A DNA stretch of 64,000 nucleotides from Amphiura filiformis (Eukaryota > Echinodermata > Ophiuroidea > Amphilepidida > Amphiuridae), in the NCBI RefSeq assembly GCF_039555335.1, contig NC_092636.1:651501-715500 (forward strand), given 5' to 3'. Below the pieces are notes generated by a model that saw only the letters and a list, made by a program, of their open reading frames with translations, made no database searches and was not told the DNA's origin. A program made the translations under genes and the position numbers. This document shows, piece by piece, positions 1 to 10,407 of this stretch (positions are counted from its first letter, which is position 1; the number at the start of each line of letters is the position of its first letter).

Positions 1-592
1 CACCGGTGGCACTCTTCCTGTCAATGTCATAGTCTCAAAACTCTGTCCCGATATTGTCTTAATCAACACTGAAAAGAAGTATGTCCACTTGGTTGAGTTG
101 ACAGTCCCATTTGAACAAAATATTAACATGGCTCATACCAACCTCATATCAGACATTTCAGAGAATGGCTTCACTTGCAATCTCACCTGCATAGAAATTG
201 GTTCACGTAGTTTGGTTACACCCGATACCACCAAAAGGATTTCCAACATCTTCTCCTTTGTCAAAGCCAAACCACCCAGGTCAATCAAAAAGGACCTAAG
301 CAAACTTGCTATCCTCTCCAGTTATCTGGAATGCCTGTCATGAACCGACATGGGGCTCATCTGATCAACCTCATCTCAAGCTTTAAGTGTTTTGCCGCTC
401 ATGTGCCTCTTGCATTATTGTTTTTATTGCCTTGTTTGCATAGGCCTATGTTTTTTGTTTTATTTTGTTGTCTTGCCTGCAGCCCTGCACCGTGGTACAT
501 GTCCTGGGCATTTGTATACAATCTTTGTTGTTTTTCCTGCTTGCATGTATTTTGCTTGCTGTGTGACCTGTGTTAATAAAGATTGATTGAAC
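1..592 (+). mobile_element. 3' end of a retroelement ORF with 3' UTR
   Basis: A reading frame already open at position 2 runs to TGA at 341-343. It contains C-P-D-I-V-L, then V-E-L-T-V-P about 20 residues later, then E-I-G-S-R near the end. This PD...ELT arrangement recalls the C-terminal nuclease-like region that closes many retroelement polyproteins in invertebrate genomes. The 3' UTR runs to AATAAA at 575-580, followed by a short GATTGATTGA tail typical of a retroelement 3' terminus. The 5' part lies outside the window. The family name (R2-like, other LINE, or other) is not fixed by what is visible. Confidence 0.5.
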
Positions 593-1028
593 AACCCAAT
601 ATTTGGTCTTAAATATTATGATCAGTGATGGTAGCTGAATATAAGGCCCTTGAAACTTGATTTCCTGTTTCCGTCTCCCATGCGCATAATCAAATTTCGC
701 TCCACGTTTTGTGAACCAAGAATCTGAAGAAAATAATTATTATATGGTAAAATTGTATTTTTCTAAATATTTTAGTGTTCTTCAAAGTGAAAATGGGCTG
801 CAAAATCATTTTGGAAGCAGGGAAATAAAAATTCAGTCTTCTGTGATTTCATATAAATTTAAAAAGGGTTGAGTTTAAACCTTACTAAACACTGTGGCCT
901 ATGTATGGGTGGTGCCAAATTGGTTAATTTTTGTGAGAAATGGAAAAGGGATGATAAAAAAATCTTCTTGGAATACTGCATATTGCTTATACATTGTTAG
1001 GGAGTGCCTCAGGAAGTCATCATCATCA
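593..1028. other. AT-rich stretch, nothing recognised
   Basis: Short overlapping frames only, with no coding signature or structured repeat. It ends at the CAT triplet run of the next element. Confidence 0.5.
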
Positions 1029-1201
1029 TCATCGGCTGCCCATCGAGTTCGATGAAGGCACAGTTGTCGAACTTGATGGGTGTCTCTTTCTCCATCCTTC
1101 AAGGTACTTCTCCTTTCGCTTCCGCTCCACTGTTTTCCCAACATCGTGGATCTTCTTCCTCCAATTGACCCGGTCACTAGCTTTCGTCTCCCACTATCAA
1201 C
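1018..1201 (-). mobile_element. LINE 3' terminal fragment with triplet tail
   Basis: On the - strand one frame reads A-S-D-R-V-N-W-R-K-K-I, later Y-L-E-G-W-R-K-R, and stops at TGA 1029-1031. The stop is followed by a run of the same triplet ((CAT)n on the + strand, 1018-1032). A D-R-x-x-W-R motif just before the stop and a short tandem tail are usual for the end of a LINE ORF2. Only about 55 codons remain. The histidine run read on the + strand is an artefact of the triplet repeat. Confidence 0.45.
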
Positions 1202-1375
1202 ATCCATGTCAGCATAAAAGCACTCTTGTATGGTTTGTGAATCAAACGTGAAAGAAAAATAGACAAAAGTAACAGATATGACATCAAAATAATGGATAAT
1301 GAAAAAGTTGACTCATTACGAGCTGAAAAAAAAGTGACAGGATTCACAGGAAACAGGAAATCAAGTTTTAAGGGC
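1202..1375. other. Short spacer, nothing recognised
   Basis: AT-rich sequence between the LINE fragment and the TTAA-flanked element. Confidence 0.4.
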
Positions 1376-1689
1376 TTAAGGGGTACTACACCCTGTGGTA
1401 AATTTGTGACTATTTTTGCATTTTTCTCAAAAAATAATAACACACTGGTAACAAAAGTTATGTATATTATTGGGGCAAGGAATCCAATTACTACACTGAA
1501 ATTTCAGTGACTCAAGACAAGCGGTTCAGTATATACTAGGCGGTACCCGTATTTCGCGGTTCTCGGCTGTCATGGTTATTGGCTTTTGCAGATCTTAAAA
1601 TTAGGGTATGTCCTTTGGCTGGGATCACTGTCCTCACAGATGAGCTCAATTGCAGCTTTTTGCAATTTGACCTGACTTTCGCTCTCAAA

Positions 1690-3010
1690 TCTGAGCTTCC
1701 TTGGCCAAAGTTACACCCACCCACCAAGTTTCATGAGCAATTTGAAATTTTTATGTTTTTTGACCTATGACCTCTGAACTGTAGGTCTGACAAAAGGTCG
1801 CGTGGAAACTTTTTGTTTGTTAGTCCAAGGTCCACCCACCCACCGAAGTTTTAGCTCTATAGGGCAATTTGAAGTTTTTACCTATCTTGACCTATGACCT
1901 CTTAACCGTAGGTCTGTCGAAAAGGTCACCGTGGAAACTTTTGTTTGTTAGTCCAAGGTCCACCCACCCACCACATTTGAGCTCCATAGGGGCAATTTGA
2001 AATTTTTACCTTTTTGACCTATGACCTCTTCACCGTAGGTCTAAAGAAAAGGTCACCGTGGAAACTTTTGCTCGTTAGTCCAAGGTCCACCCACCCACCA
2101 AGTTTGAGCTCTATAGGGGCTATTTGAAGTTTTTACCTATCTTGACCTATGACCTCTTAACCGTAGGTCTGACGAAAAGGTCACTGTGGAAACTGACAAA
2201 AAGGTCGCCGGGGACACTTGTGTTTGTTAGTCCAAGGTCCACCCACCCACCGAAGTTTTAGCTCTATAGGGGCAATTTGAAGTTTTTACCTATCTTGACC
2301 TATGACCTCTTAACCGTGGGTCTGTCGAAAAGGTCACCGTGGAAACTTTTGTTTGTTAGTCCAAGGTCCACCCACCCACCACAGTTTGAGCTCCATAGGG
2401 GCAATTTGAAATTTTTACCTTTTTTGACCTATGACCTCTTAACCGTAGGTTTGACGAAAAGGGCACCGTGGAAACTTTTGCTCGTTAGTCCAAGGTCCAC
2501 CCACCCACCAAGTTTGAGCTCTATAGGGGCAATTTGAAGTTTTTACCTATCTTGACCTATGACCTCTTAACCGTGGGTCTGTCGAAAAGGTCACTGTGGA
2601 AACTTTTATTTGTTAGTGCAAGGTCCACCCACCCACCAAGTTTGAGCTTCATAGAAGCAATTTGAAATTTTTACATTTTTTGACCTATGACCTCTTAACT
2701 GTACGCCTGACAAACCAAGTTTGAGCTTCATAGAAGCAATTTGAAATTTTTACATTTTTGACCTATGACCTCTTAACTGTACGTCTGACAAAAAGGTCAC
2801 CGTGGAAACTTTTATTTGTTTGTCCAAGGTCCACCCACCCACCAAGTAGTTTTTACCTATCTTGACCTATGACCTCTTAACCGTAGGTCTGTCGAAAATT
2901 TGAGCTCTATAGGGGCAATTTGAAGTTTTTACCTTTCTTGACCTTTGACCTCTTAACCGTAGGTCTGAGGAAAAGGTCACCGTGGAAACTTTTGTTTGAG
3001 AGTCCAAGGT
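1690..3010 (+). repeat. ~128-bp tandem repeat array
   Basis: The phrase GACCTATGACCTCTTAACCG recurs near 1761 (variant), 1890, 2016 (variant), 2144, 2297, 2426, 2555 and 2683, with more truncated units to about 2940. Spacing is 127-129 bp, with one longer unit at 2144-2297. Each unit also has a CCACCCACCCACC block and GTGGAAACTTTT. Copies differ by point changes, so the array is not brand new. It lies inside the TTAA-flanked element. Confidence 0.85.
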
Positions 3011-3189
3011 CAACACATTGGCATGGCTAGATTTGTCATTTAAAGTGTTTGAAATTAGACTTCAATTGAACTTGACCCCGGCCTTGACCTTTGACCTTAA
3101 AAAATATAAACTCGTTCTTCCTCATACCAAGCTGCACCCACCCACCAAGTTTGAGGAACGTATGCACCCCTAGTCTCCGAGAAAATAGG

Positions 3190-3237
3190 CGGACAGACAG
3201 ACACACAGACACACAGACACACAGATAGACAGATAGA
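3190..3237 (+). repeat. (ACAG)n/(AGAC)n microsatellite
   Basis: A tetranucleotide run of ACAG/CACAG and AGATAGAC at the right edge of the array, followed by a TATTATTATATAG sequence that joins the MITE half. Confidence 0.8.
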
Positions 3238-3701
3238 CGATGCGTATTATTATATAGATGATCGGAAATGAGGTACATCCTAGCGGTACCTTATTTCTTA
3301 TCATAAACAACAAACCGCTTGTCTTGGGTCACTGAAATTCCAGTGTAGTAATTGGATTCCTTGCCCTATAATATACATAACTTTTGTTACCACTGTGTTA
3401 TTAGTTTTTGAGAAAATGCAAAATAGACACAAATTTATCGAGGGGTGTAGTACCCCTTAACATGGGAAAATGTGAAGTAAAAAATACAAGTCCCTAATAT
3501 GTAACAAATAATACCAAAATATCAGTTTTCTTCATGAATCTTTTGATGGACAGTGACAGTGGACACACTTTCAGCTTCCCAATCTGAATGGGTCTCACTT
3601 CCAGCATGAGTTCACAAAATACCTAAAAAGTATAATTGGAAATTTAAACTTATGATCTCAACACCTAAAAAGTACCTAATGATGTTACAGATACCCAAAC
3701 A

Positions 3702-3993
3702 CACAGAGTACTACAGAGAGCGTACCACCAGTCAAAGTCCCAGTGTATTATATGGTGTAAGTTCTCGCATATTCATGAGGGCCGATTGTTCGATTGTGCC
3801 GTGTCTAACAATCACACCAGCGCTGCGTGCCTTCGTGTATACGCGATAGAGCGTTGCGTGCTTTCGCGATAGACCGTGAAAATACGCGGCAATTGCCTAG
3901 CAGTCTCACACATTTCATGGAACAATCGGCCCTCATTAATATCGGATGATGCAGAGACTTTGACTGGTGGTACGCTCTCTGTAATACTCTGTG
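3702..3993. mobile_element. Fold-back MITE, family 1 copy a
   Basis: Terminal inverted repeats of about 37 bp, one mismatch: CACAGAGTACTACAGAGAGC on the left and its complement ending at 3993. Inside are TCAAAGTCCC, CGCATATTCATGAGGGCCGA and a GC-rich middle. Relatives lie at 16406-16695 and 59406-60221. No coding capacity. Confidence 0.75.
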
Positions 3994-4240
3994 CCTAAAC
4001 CAGTCCACATTGCACTATCTCATCGCATTCGCATGTATATGCACAATGAAAAAAGTTACTTAATGATCTATTGGTACTGGCAGAATTGAGCCACCAATGT
4101 CAGCAGCATTACATGTATAATGTATTAAATTAAAAAAAATATGTTCAAAAGGATCAAACATATGTGACACGATCAAGGGAAATAAGTCGGATGTCGCTAA
4201 TATTGATTTTGAGATATTGGCAAAGAAAGTGTTAAAATTC

Positions 4241-4424
4241 GAACCCGGTTCGATAAACTGTCACAGGTATGTTGAATTGTATGTGCATGAACACAAAATG
4301 GGAGGCTTTTGGGAACTTTCAAATTCCCTCAGATTTCAGCAGTGTTGCTTTAACATACACTACAAGATACATATTGGGGCAGCCTGCACAGGTACACCAT
4401 CACCAAGATGCAGTACCCGGGGAG
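4241..4424 (+). repeat. Copy of carbonic anhydrase exon 3' end plus intron start
   Basis: This 184-bp stretch is almost identical to 6815-6999. It holds the last ~25 bases of the middle carbonic anhydrase exon, the splice donor CAG|GTATGT and about 160 bases of the following intron. It has one extra T within the exon part, which would break the frame. There is no matching upstream exon sequence, so it cannot act as a proper exon and looks like a displaced segmental duplication. Confidence 0.8.
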
Positions 4425-4991
4425 TTTTCAGCGATTGATATATTGATTTAACTTTGCACAGAAAAGTCGTATCAACATGGGGTTTTCAGTATCAGAAAGC
4501 TCTAAATGTCTTCTTTAGAAACATATGTAAAACTCATTTTCGACTAGGGTCGACATGTGACTCATTCCCCTTGATCATGTCACATATGGGCAAAGGATCC
4601 AAGATTAAAATATTGAAGATCCATATTGGGTCAACACTTTGAAATAATGTCTGGGCATCTGGATGGTGTTGATTCTTCTCTGAACCATAGCGGTTATGGA
4701 AATACAGACATATGATTGGACCAAGCATTGTCTGATCACAGATATGTGTTTTTATCTGTGGACTTATTTAGTCAAAAATCCTGAGATTATTATGTACACA
4801 ATTCTGCTTTGAATGGTTAAGGGCTAAGATTGACAAAACAAAAGATTGAGTGTTATGTAATATAATTCATGAATTAGGATTTAGAAAAAATCAATGTTTT
4901 GTTGATTCTTCATAACCCTAATGCCCCAAGGTTTTTTTGGCGACGGGGATGGAAAGAAGAAAGGAATAAAGAGATAAAAGAAAGAAAGAAG
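4425..4991. other. Non-coding stretch upstream of the carbonic anhydrase exons
   Basis: AT-rich sequence with short frames only. No beta-carbonic anhydrase N-terminal exon was recognised here. Confidence 0.4.
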
Positions 4992-5085
4992 TTGTTTGCT
5001 CTGGGTGGGGTTCGAACCAGAGACCCCTCGCATGCCAAGCACTAGGTCAGCGACACTTTGCCACGGGTCTTGGGCTTCACTGGCC
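4992..5085 (-). mobile_element. tRNA-derived SINE head (degenerate)
   Basis: On the - strand the sequence has a B-box-like GGTTCGAACCC (complement at 5008-5018) and, upstream, GCTGACCTAGTGCTTGGCATGC resembling a tRNA D-arm and anticodon arm. The acceptor stem does not close, so it is not a working tRNA gene. A short SINE or tRNA-derived pseudogene is the likely source. Confidence 0.45.
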
Positions 5086-5292
5086 AGCGAAACCATGCCT
5101 ATCACTTGTTAGGGCAATTGCGCCATCACACCACGGGATGCATGCACTAACAGCGCATATATCTAGTAGTATTTTGTAGTACCTGGGCGTGTTAGGGTTA
5201 AGATGAACAATAGTAGTTATATACAGTTCAACTTCTTTTATTCTGACATGATGGCTCCAATATTGTCCATATGTACATATGTTTTCCTATAA

Positions 5293-5314
5293 AGATGACA
5301 CAGCTGGATTTTCA
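5293..5314 (+). other. Possible short upstream exon end of carbonic anhydrase
   Basis: ATG-ACA-CAG-CTG-GAT-TTT-CAG followed by GTGAGG would splice in phase to the exon at 5385 across a 70-base intron. The acceptor side is weak and the encoded residues do not match the usual N-terminal region of the family, so this is a guess. Confidence 0.15.
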
Positions 5315-5384
5315 GGTGAGGGAAGTTGGAAGAGTTTGCAAGGAATTACTGTTTCACTTAGTTCATTTTATTTTCTCTTTGCAG

Positions 5385-5609
5385 CCACCTGTACTGTTTG
5401 TGTCCTGCATGGACAGTCGTGTATTACCAACACGATTCTGCCAGTCAGATCCAGGTGACATGGTGCTCATACGAAGTGCTGCCAATGTGATATCCAGGTC
5501 AGAAGGTCATCTCATAGGTCAACCTAACACAGATGCGGTGGGCTTAGAATTAGCCATCAAATTACAAGGTGTACGGCATATTGTAGTGTGCGGACATGCT
5601 GATTGTAAG
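5385..5609 (+). CDS. Carbonic anhydrase exon A (active-site exon)
   Basis: Acceptor CTCTTTGCAG at 5375-5384; donor AAG|GTGGGT at 5609/5610. It encodes 75 residues starting P-P-V-L-F-V-S-C-M-D-S-R and ending C-G-H-A-D-C-K, so both zinc-binding motifs lie in one exon. Confidence 0.93.
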
Positions 5610-7786
5610 GTGGGTAAACAAATTAATGTTTACTAGAAATATTTACAAAAACAATATTAACCATATTCTACCTAGGGAGGGGGCTATCATTTTCTTCAGA
5701 AGGGGGAGCCCAAATTTACAAAAAGTTGGCGTCAATAACATTGTGACCCCCCTATTTCGGCAACAAAAATGTATGACACCCCACCACCGGTCCCGATACC
5801 CCTAAACAGGCTAAACTTGTATTGAAATCAGTCTGTTTGAATATTCTAATCACTATCTGTGGTCATCTTGTGACTTCCTACATTTTGGTCATCAAAATTT
5901 TTATGACATCACCCCGCCCCTTTATTTTTCTTTCCTAAAAGAAGAAAATGATAGGCCTCTTAATTAGCCCCACAGTCAGTCAGTCGTTTCGGGTGCCCTT
6001 GTAAGTATCAAAATATTTTATTTTGAGAATGTTCTTGTGACATCTCGCCAGAAACATCACAAAATATCAATTCAAGTCCTATACTTTGTCTACTTTCTGT
6101 TTTTAAGTCGCGATCTTTTCATGCTTGTTTTTTTACGCGCTACGCATTAATTTTCTTGCTTGTTTTAGATTGTTTTCTTGTGTCATTTTATAATAAAGCC
6201 TGAAGAAGGTACGCCCAGTACCGAAAATTTGCTGCTAATGTACAACTGTTTCCCGTCTTCGTTTGTTTTATTTTATGTTATATATTTCACGGGAGTGCAT
6301 CTTTAGAGATCCAGTTAAAGTATGTGTGTTTTGTCAACTTTCTGTCTACAAATTGTCTACTTTCATTAACACACAAAATATAAACCAGACAGGTCAACTA
6401 ATAGCACTCTTAATGTGGGTCTACTTTTTGGCGTAGTGGTAAAAGTCTAACATTTCCTGCCGATTATGTGTTGATCAAACTATATGTGAAAATACTGTTG
6501 TGAGATTACGAGAATCGACTTAGACAGTGAGTGTTAGAGATATGGCACAGATACAACAATGTGTGAAATGCAAAATTTTTCAAATTGTTTTCTTCAATAT
6601 AGGCCATCACTGTGATCCAAGATCTACAAGCCAATGTTGCTGGGGGAGAGTTTTCACGGGACACAGAACCATTCTCATCTTGGTGGCGTGGTGTAGCCAC
6701 CACCAGTCTAGCAAAGTTACAAACAATGCATAACAATCCGGGACAACCTGTCAGATTTGCAGCTTTAGGTCAGCCAAACGTAATGGAGGCATTTATTGAT
6801 CCGGAAAACAAGTTGAACCCGGTCGATAAACTGTCACAGGTATGTTGAATTGTATGTGCATGAACACAAAATGGGAGGCTTTTGGGAACTTTCAAATTCC
6901 CTCAGATTTCAGCAGTGTTGCTTTAACATACACTACAAGATACATATTGGGGGCAGCCTGCACAGGTACACCATCACCAAGATGCAGTACCCGGGGAGTA
7001 CCAGTGCAATAACTCAGCTGTGCAGTAGCAGCGTTGGTACTGTATAGTGGAAATAATGGAAACCCTATACAAGACTCACTGGCTGAATTTGGAACCCTAA
7101 ACAAGATCTCAGCTAGTCTCTATGGGAGGTTAACATAAAGAGCTTGGTTACCTGACCAGTATCCCAAGTGATCGGAGAGGGGGGGGGGGTACTCACATAG
7201 TAAAGGCATATGGGGATGTGCTGCTCCAATGGGTAGGTTTTCCACACAAAAAATGAAAAAATCCTTAGGCATGGGTGTATGTTTTGAAGAAAAAATCCTT
7301 AGACATGGGTCTCTCTTTTAAATTTTCAGTGCTATGTTTGAAAAACATATGTTGCTTTTACTATTTTCAAGCTCAAATCCCTAGATATGGGTCCTTATTT
7401 TCGGAAAATCCCTAGATATGGGTCCCCATTTTCGGTAAAATTACCCTTAGAAATGGGTAAGGGTTCAGAAGCTTGAGCCGCACATCCCCCGTCGAAAAAT
7501 AATCCTAGTGTGATTTGTTTGTCCCCTATATAAAATGATTTAATCAATTTCTTTGTTCTTTTGTATTCAGCTCAACACATTGCAGCAACTAGAAAACCTG
7601 TGGACTCATGATATTGTAAGGGAGAAGCTCCTAGCTAAAAAGTTAATTTTACACGCCATGTGGTTTGATGTACGCGCAGGAAACGTCTTCCTGTTCAGCC
7701 AAAAAAGAAAGCGATTTATTGAAGTGTGTGATAAAGAATTGCCCAATTTAGAAGAACTTGTACTAGCTAAATATTATGATTGGTGA
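5385..7786 (+). CDS. Beta-class carbonic anhydrase, three exons (N-terminus missing)
   Basis: Exons 5385-5609, 6603-6839 and 7571-7786 join in phase 0 to 225 residues plus TGA. Beta-carbonic anhydrases are zinc enzymes that interconvert CO2 and bicarbonate; animal members are usually about 255 residues, so about 30 N-terminal residues are missing. Zinc-site motifs are visible: S-C-M-D-S-R (Cys ligand and the Asp/Arg dyad) and C-G-H-A-D-C (His and Cys ligands). The conserved F-I-D-P-E-N-K, L-S-Q-L-N-T-L-Q-Q and H-A-M-W-F-D segments follow in the family order. All junctions are GT-AG. The first exon was not found with confidence and may lie left of the window. This class occurs in invertebrates, plants and microbes but not vertebrates. 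The gene converges on the Rab-GAP gene, whose stop is 17 kb away. Confidence 0.93.
5610..6602 (+). other. Carbonic anhydrase intron
   Basis: No coding content. Near its middle is a short hairpin motif (6199-6227) of a type found at Penelope-like retroelement ends. The rest is AT-rich. Confidence 0.6.
6199..6227 (+). other. Hammerhead-like CTGAAGA...GAAA hairpin
   Basis: CCTGAAGAAGGTAC, a short loop and GTACCGAAAA form a 5-bp stem between CTGAAGA and GAAA. These two boxes match the hammerhead core pattern C-T-G-A-N-G-A ... G-A-A-A with one extra base before the stem. The outer stems I and III were not identified, so this may be only a remnant of a Penelope-like element terminus. Confidence 0.25.
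6603..6839 (+). CDS. Carbonic anhydrase exon B
   Basis: Acceptor ATATAG at 6602; donor CAG|GTATGT at 6839/6840. It encodes 79 residues from A-I-T-V-I-Q-D-L to D-K-L-S-Q, including F-I-D-P-E-N-K, conserved in animal beta-carbonic anhydrases. Its last ~25 bases and the following intron start recur at 4241-4424. Confidence 0.92.
6815..6999 (+). repeat. Source copy of the 4241-4424 duplication
   Basis: The end of exon B plus 160 intron bases matches 4241-4424 nearly base for base, in direct orientation and 2.6 kb apart. This copy is in frame with the gene. Confidence 0.8.
7150..7520 (+). repeat. Intronic degenerate short repeats around ATGGGT
   Basis: The phrase (CCTTAGA/CCTAGATA)TGGGT recurs about every 30-60 bases (near 7268, 7302, 7385, 7412, 7444), beginning after a G run at 7180-7189. 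It ends close to the branch/acceptor region of the last carbonic anhydrase exon. Probably a decayed element; no inverted termini seen. Confidence 0.45.
7571..7786 (+). CDS. Carbonic anhydrase last exon
   Basis: Acceptor TTGTATTCAG at 7561-7570; stop TGA at 7784-7786. It encodes 71 residues beginning L-N-T-L-Q-Q-L-E-N and containing H-A-M-W-F-D, the C-terminal strand shared by animal beta-carbonic anhydrases. Confidence 0.93.
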   Translation, partial: LNTLQQLENLWTHDIVREKLLAKKLILHAMWFDVRAGNVFLFSQKRKRFIEVCDKELPNLEELVLAKYYDW

Positions 7787-7909
7787 TCGATAATGCTGTT
7801 TTAAGAATGTTTTTAGTATTTATTGTGTAGGAGGTGTTATGGGTAGAGAGGTTCATAACAGTAAGCCAAAGAATTAAGGTACCAGTTGTATTCACCACTG
7901 TACATCCTA

Positions 7910-7915
7910 AATAAA
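7910..7915 (+). promoter_or_regulatory. Polyadenylation signal AATAAA of carbonic anhydrase
   Basis: AATAAA lies 124 bases after the stop codon, within an AT-rich 3' region. Confidence 0.6.
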
Positions 7916-8310
7916 GACAAATATGTCAAAATTAAAACAAGCAGCCAAATACCTGTACTCTGCAGCTCTGATTTAAGACCTTATTTGTTCAAATTGGTTG
8001 AGGATTAAAGAAACGGAGATCTAAAACCTCATGAAGAAAGTTGCACTTTTGTGTTCTAATCAATGAAAGCACGATGCTAGTTTTAATGTGCTAATCAATG
8101 GAAGCATGGCACTAGTTCTCTTGTTCGCGAACGCTTTGTGTACAAATCAATAGGGCATGCAATGGACTAAACTGCAACTTTAAATTGCCAATTGGCATCT
8201 TCCTTGGGTTTTTGGATTGTCATGTTTTTATTTCTAGAATAATTTCAACAAATGAGATTTTAAATTTGAGCTAAAAGATGCAGCTATTGGCTGCTGGTTC
8301 CAATTATGAC
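7916..8310. other. Intergenic stretch, nothing recognised
   Basis: Non-coding AT-rich sequence after the presumed polyadenylation site. Confidence 0.4.
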
Positions 8311-8500
8311 ATACTGTAAAAGTAGAAATTTTCGCGAGGTTTTTATTTTCGCGAATTTCGCGAGTGGACATAAAATCGCGAAAATAAAAACTCGCGAAAA
8401 TAATTTTTTGCATTAGGTTTCTATTGTATCAATATCAAAACCGCGAAATTTAATACTCGCGCAATTGACAAAATCGCGAAAATATTGACTTTTACAGTAT
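8311..8500. mobile_element. MITE with TCGCGA-rich body
   Basis: Termini ATACTGTAAAAGT and ACTTTTACAGTAT are inverted. The body repeats TTCGCGA/TCGCGAAAA on both strands, so most of the element can fold on itself. No coding frame. Confidence 0.75.
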
Positions 8501-10407
8501 CTGTCTTTGTTTAGGATATATTACAGGGGGTGAGCATGACTGGTACCTTAATTCTTTGGCTTACTGTATAGTCGTTTATACTTGATGTCATTTACACTTT
8601 CCCAATTACATTCAGTGTTGGAAATAAGGTAGACCCTCGAGCCAAAAACCCATGTGGATTTTAGACCTAAGCTTACCCTTTGTGTAAAAAGCATGGAATT
8701 AGCCTAGATCAGAAATCAAGAATGGTTTAAGGTTAAGGACAGCTCATAAATTATATCAGAGTAAAATGTCATGATGTAATAGAGTAATGAGTGCAATATT
8801 TTACCTATTAGATTTTTAAAATATGTGGATGACATCTCTCAGACTATTGTTCAGTATAGTCCAAAGTACTCCCAGTCCAAACAATCTAAAGGTTCATATG
8901 TTAGCACTATATTTTATAAAATAGGAGATATTTTCTAATGTAGATATGGGGAATATATGATGCATGAAAGGGGTCAATTGTGCAAAAAGTGAAATTTGTC
9001 AATGAATCAAATAAATATGCATATTCATTATTGCACTAAATTCTATTTGAAGAAAAAATATGCAAACCTTATTCAGGTTTCGGACTCATTGACTACACAT
9101 TTTCTGGCAAAAAAGGTGTATAGCTTGAAATGTTGGTCGCATTTTAGCGAAAAAAAGGTGCATTCTCGAAAAACATTTGAAAAATTGCTAAAAGGGTGTT
9201 TTCACCTGAAATCTTTGTAAAATTCGTGCATAAGTATGGGTACTCACTACCCACGAATATACAGAAAATATTGGGACCAGGAAAGTGTTCTATCAGTAGC
9301 AGGATAATAGCGTTAGAAGTCATCGACACAGTGCATCCACTTGACATATTAACTAACATGGTGGGTAAATATATTACTCAAGAGTACTTGTTATAATGCT
9401 ATAGTGCTTTTGTAAAATAATGTAAATGCAAAATGTAATGCAATGTGGTACCAGGGACTTATCAGTTATTACTGGAGAGGGAAATATGGAGAGAAAAAAA
9501 TCATGCCCACCTCTTCATGTTCACCCAAAGATTTTACATTCCCATCCCCTTATTTCTCAAATTTGTTTCCTGAAAACTGTATGTTCCCCATTTTGATTGA
9601 GGGAGATCATCTTCTCCCAAATCTTTCTCCTTCCAGTAAATTATTGGTCTGTCCCTAACAACCACTGAATTTTTCCTTCAGTAAAATAAGCCGTTTGCAT
9701 TGTGGGTAATATCATGGGAGGATAAAAAGTCTGGAACTGCAGAGTATTTCAATTGAAGAACTTCACACTCTGTAAGAAATGTTTTGTACTTGTGTTTTGC
9801 ATATTGTCAAGTCTTCATAGCACTTGCGTATAATAACAAGCAAAGTATAAATGTGACGAATGAGCCGTAATTTCAACAAATTGTATTGATTTGAAATGAC
9901 TGCCGATTATGACTGTTTGATATTTATTACCAGCAATGTGGAAAAAGAGGCACATGTAGAACCGAAAAAGGTACCATTTTATTGAAGGAGCAAAGTTTCA
10001 AGAAACCATAACCCCGCTTCTGGATATCGTTTGAAGTCAAATGATAAACCATTTTAAAGCGTATGATATATATTTTCTGAACACGAAATAAAACAAAATT
10101 GACCCGGGCCGTCTTCACGGCTCAGTCGTGGTGTACGGTAACAAATTGGATGAGCCTAGCTAGTTAGAACTAGCAATGTTGTACTAAACTAGAAAGTAAT
10201 ATTACAGGAATTTTGGATGAGTCCCAGTTCATTCACACAACTGGGTGATGGATTGTTTATCCCACTTTGATGTACCAAATTTTGATGTCTGAATATGTTT
10301 ATTGCAGATACAGGGTATAATAGTTAGCGCTGAAATGTAGCAAGTTATATATAGATAGCACTGAATTGTAGCAAGTCATTTCATTTGTATACAGTACTTT
10401 TAAAAAA
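8501..10407. other. Intergenic stretch, nothing firm
   Basis: AT-rich DNA with short frames on both strands, none with family motifs or splice context. No clear inverted or tandem repeat seen. Confidence 0.4.

Larger units (their letters stand above)
1380..3456. mobile_element. TTAA-flanked inverted-repeat element carrying a satellite array
   Basis: TTAA at 1376-1379 and 3457-3460 flanks inverted termini starting GGGGTACTACACCC and ending in its complement. The arms (about 1380-1532 and 3305-3456) are ~150 bp and nearly complementary. Two compact relatives at 50693-51045 and 51154-51514 share the arms, the TTAA flanks and, in the second, the central hairpin, but are only ~355 bp long. Here about 1.75 kb of tandem repeats plus an (ACAG)n tract sits at the point that forms the centre of the small copies. 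TTAA duplication suggests a piggyBac-type MITE, although the termini are GGG rather than the usual CCC. No transposase is present. Confidence 0.75.

Noticed and set aside
1018..1032. Histidine run in a + strand frame
   Set aside because: It is the triplet tail of a LINE read in the wrong strand.
4217..4438. Second carbonic anhydrase exon
   Set aside because: Only the last ~25 coding bases are copied, the frame carries an insertion and upstream residues do not match the family.
5596..5805. Continuation of the carbonic anhydrase frame past 5609
   Set aside because: Residues after C-G-H-A-D-C-K diverge from the family, and a GTGGGT donor plus a matching acceptor at 6602 give the expected sequence.
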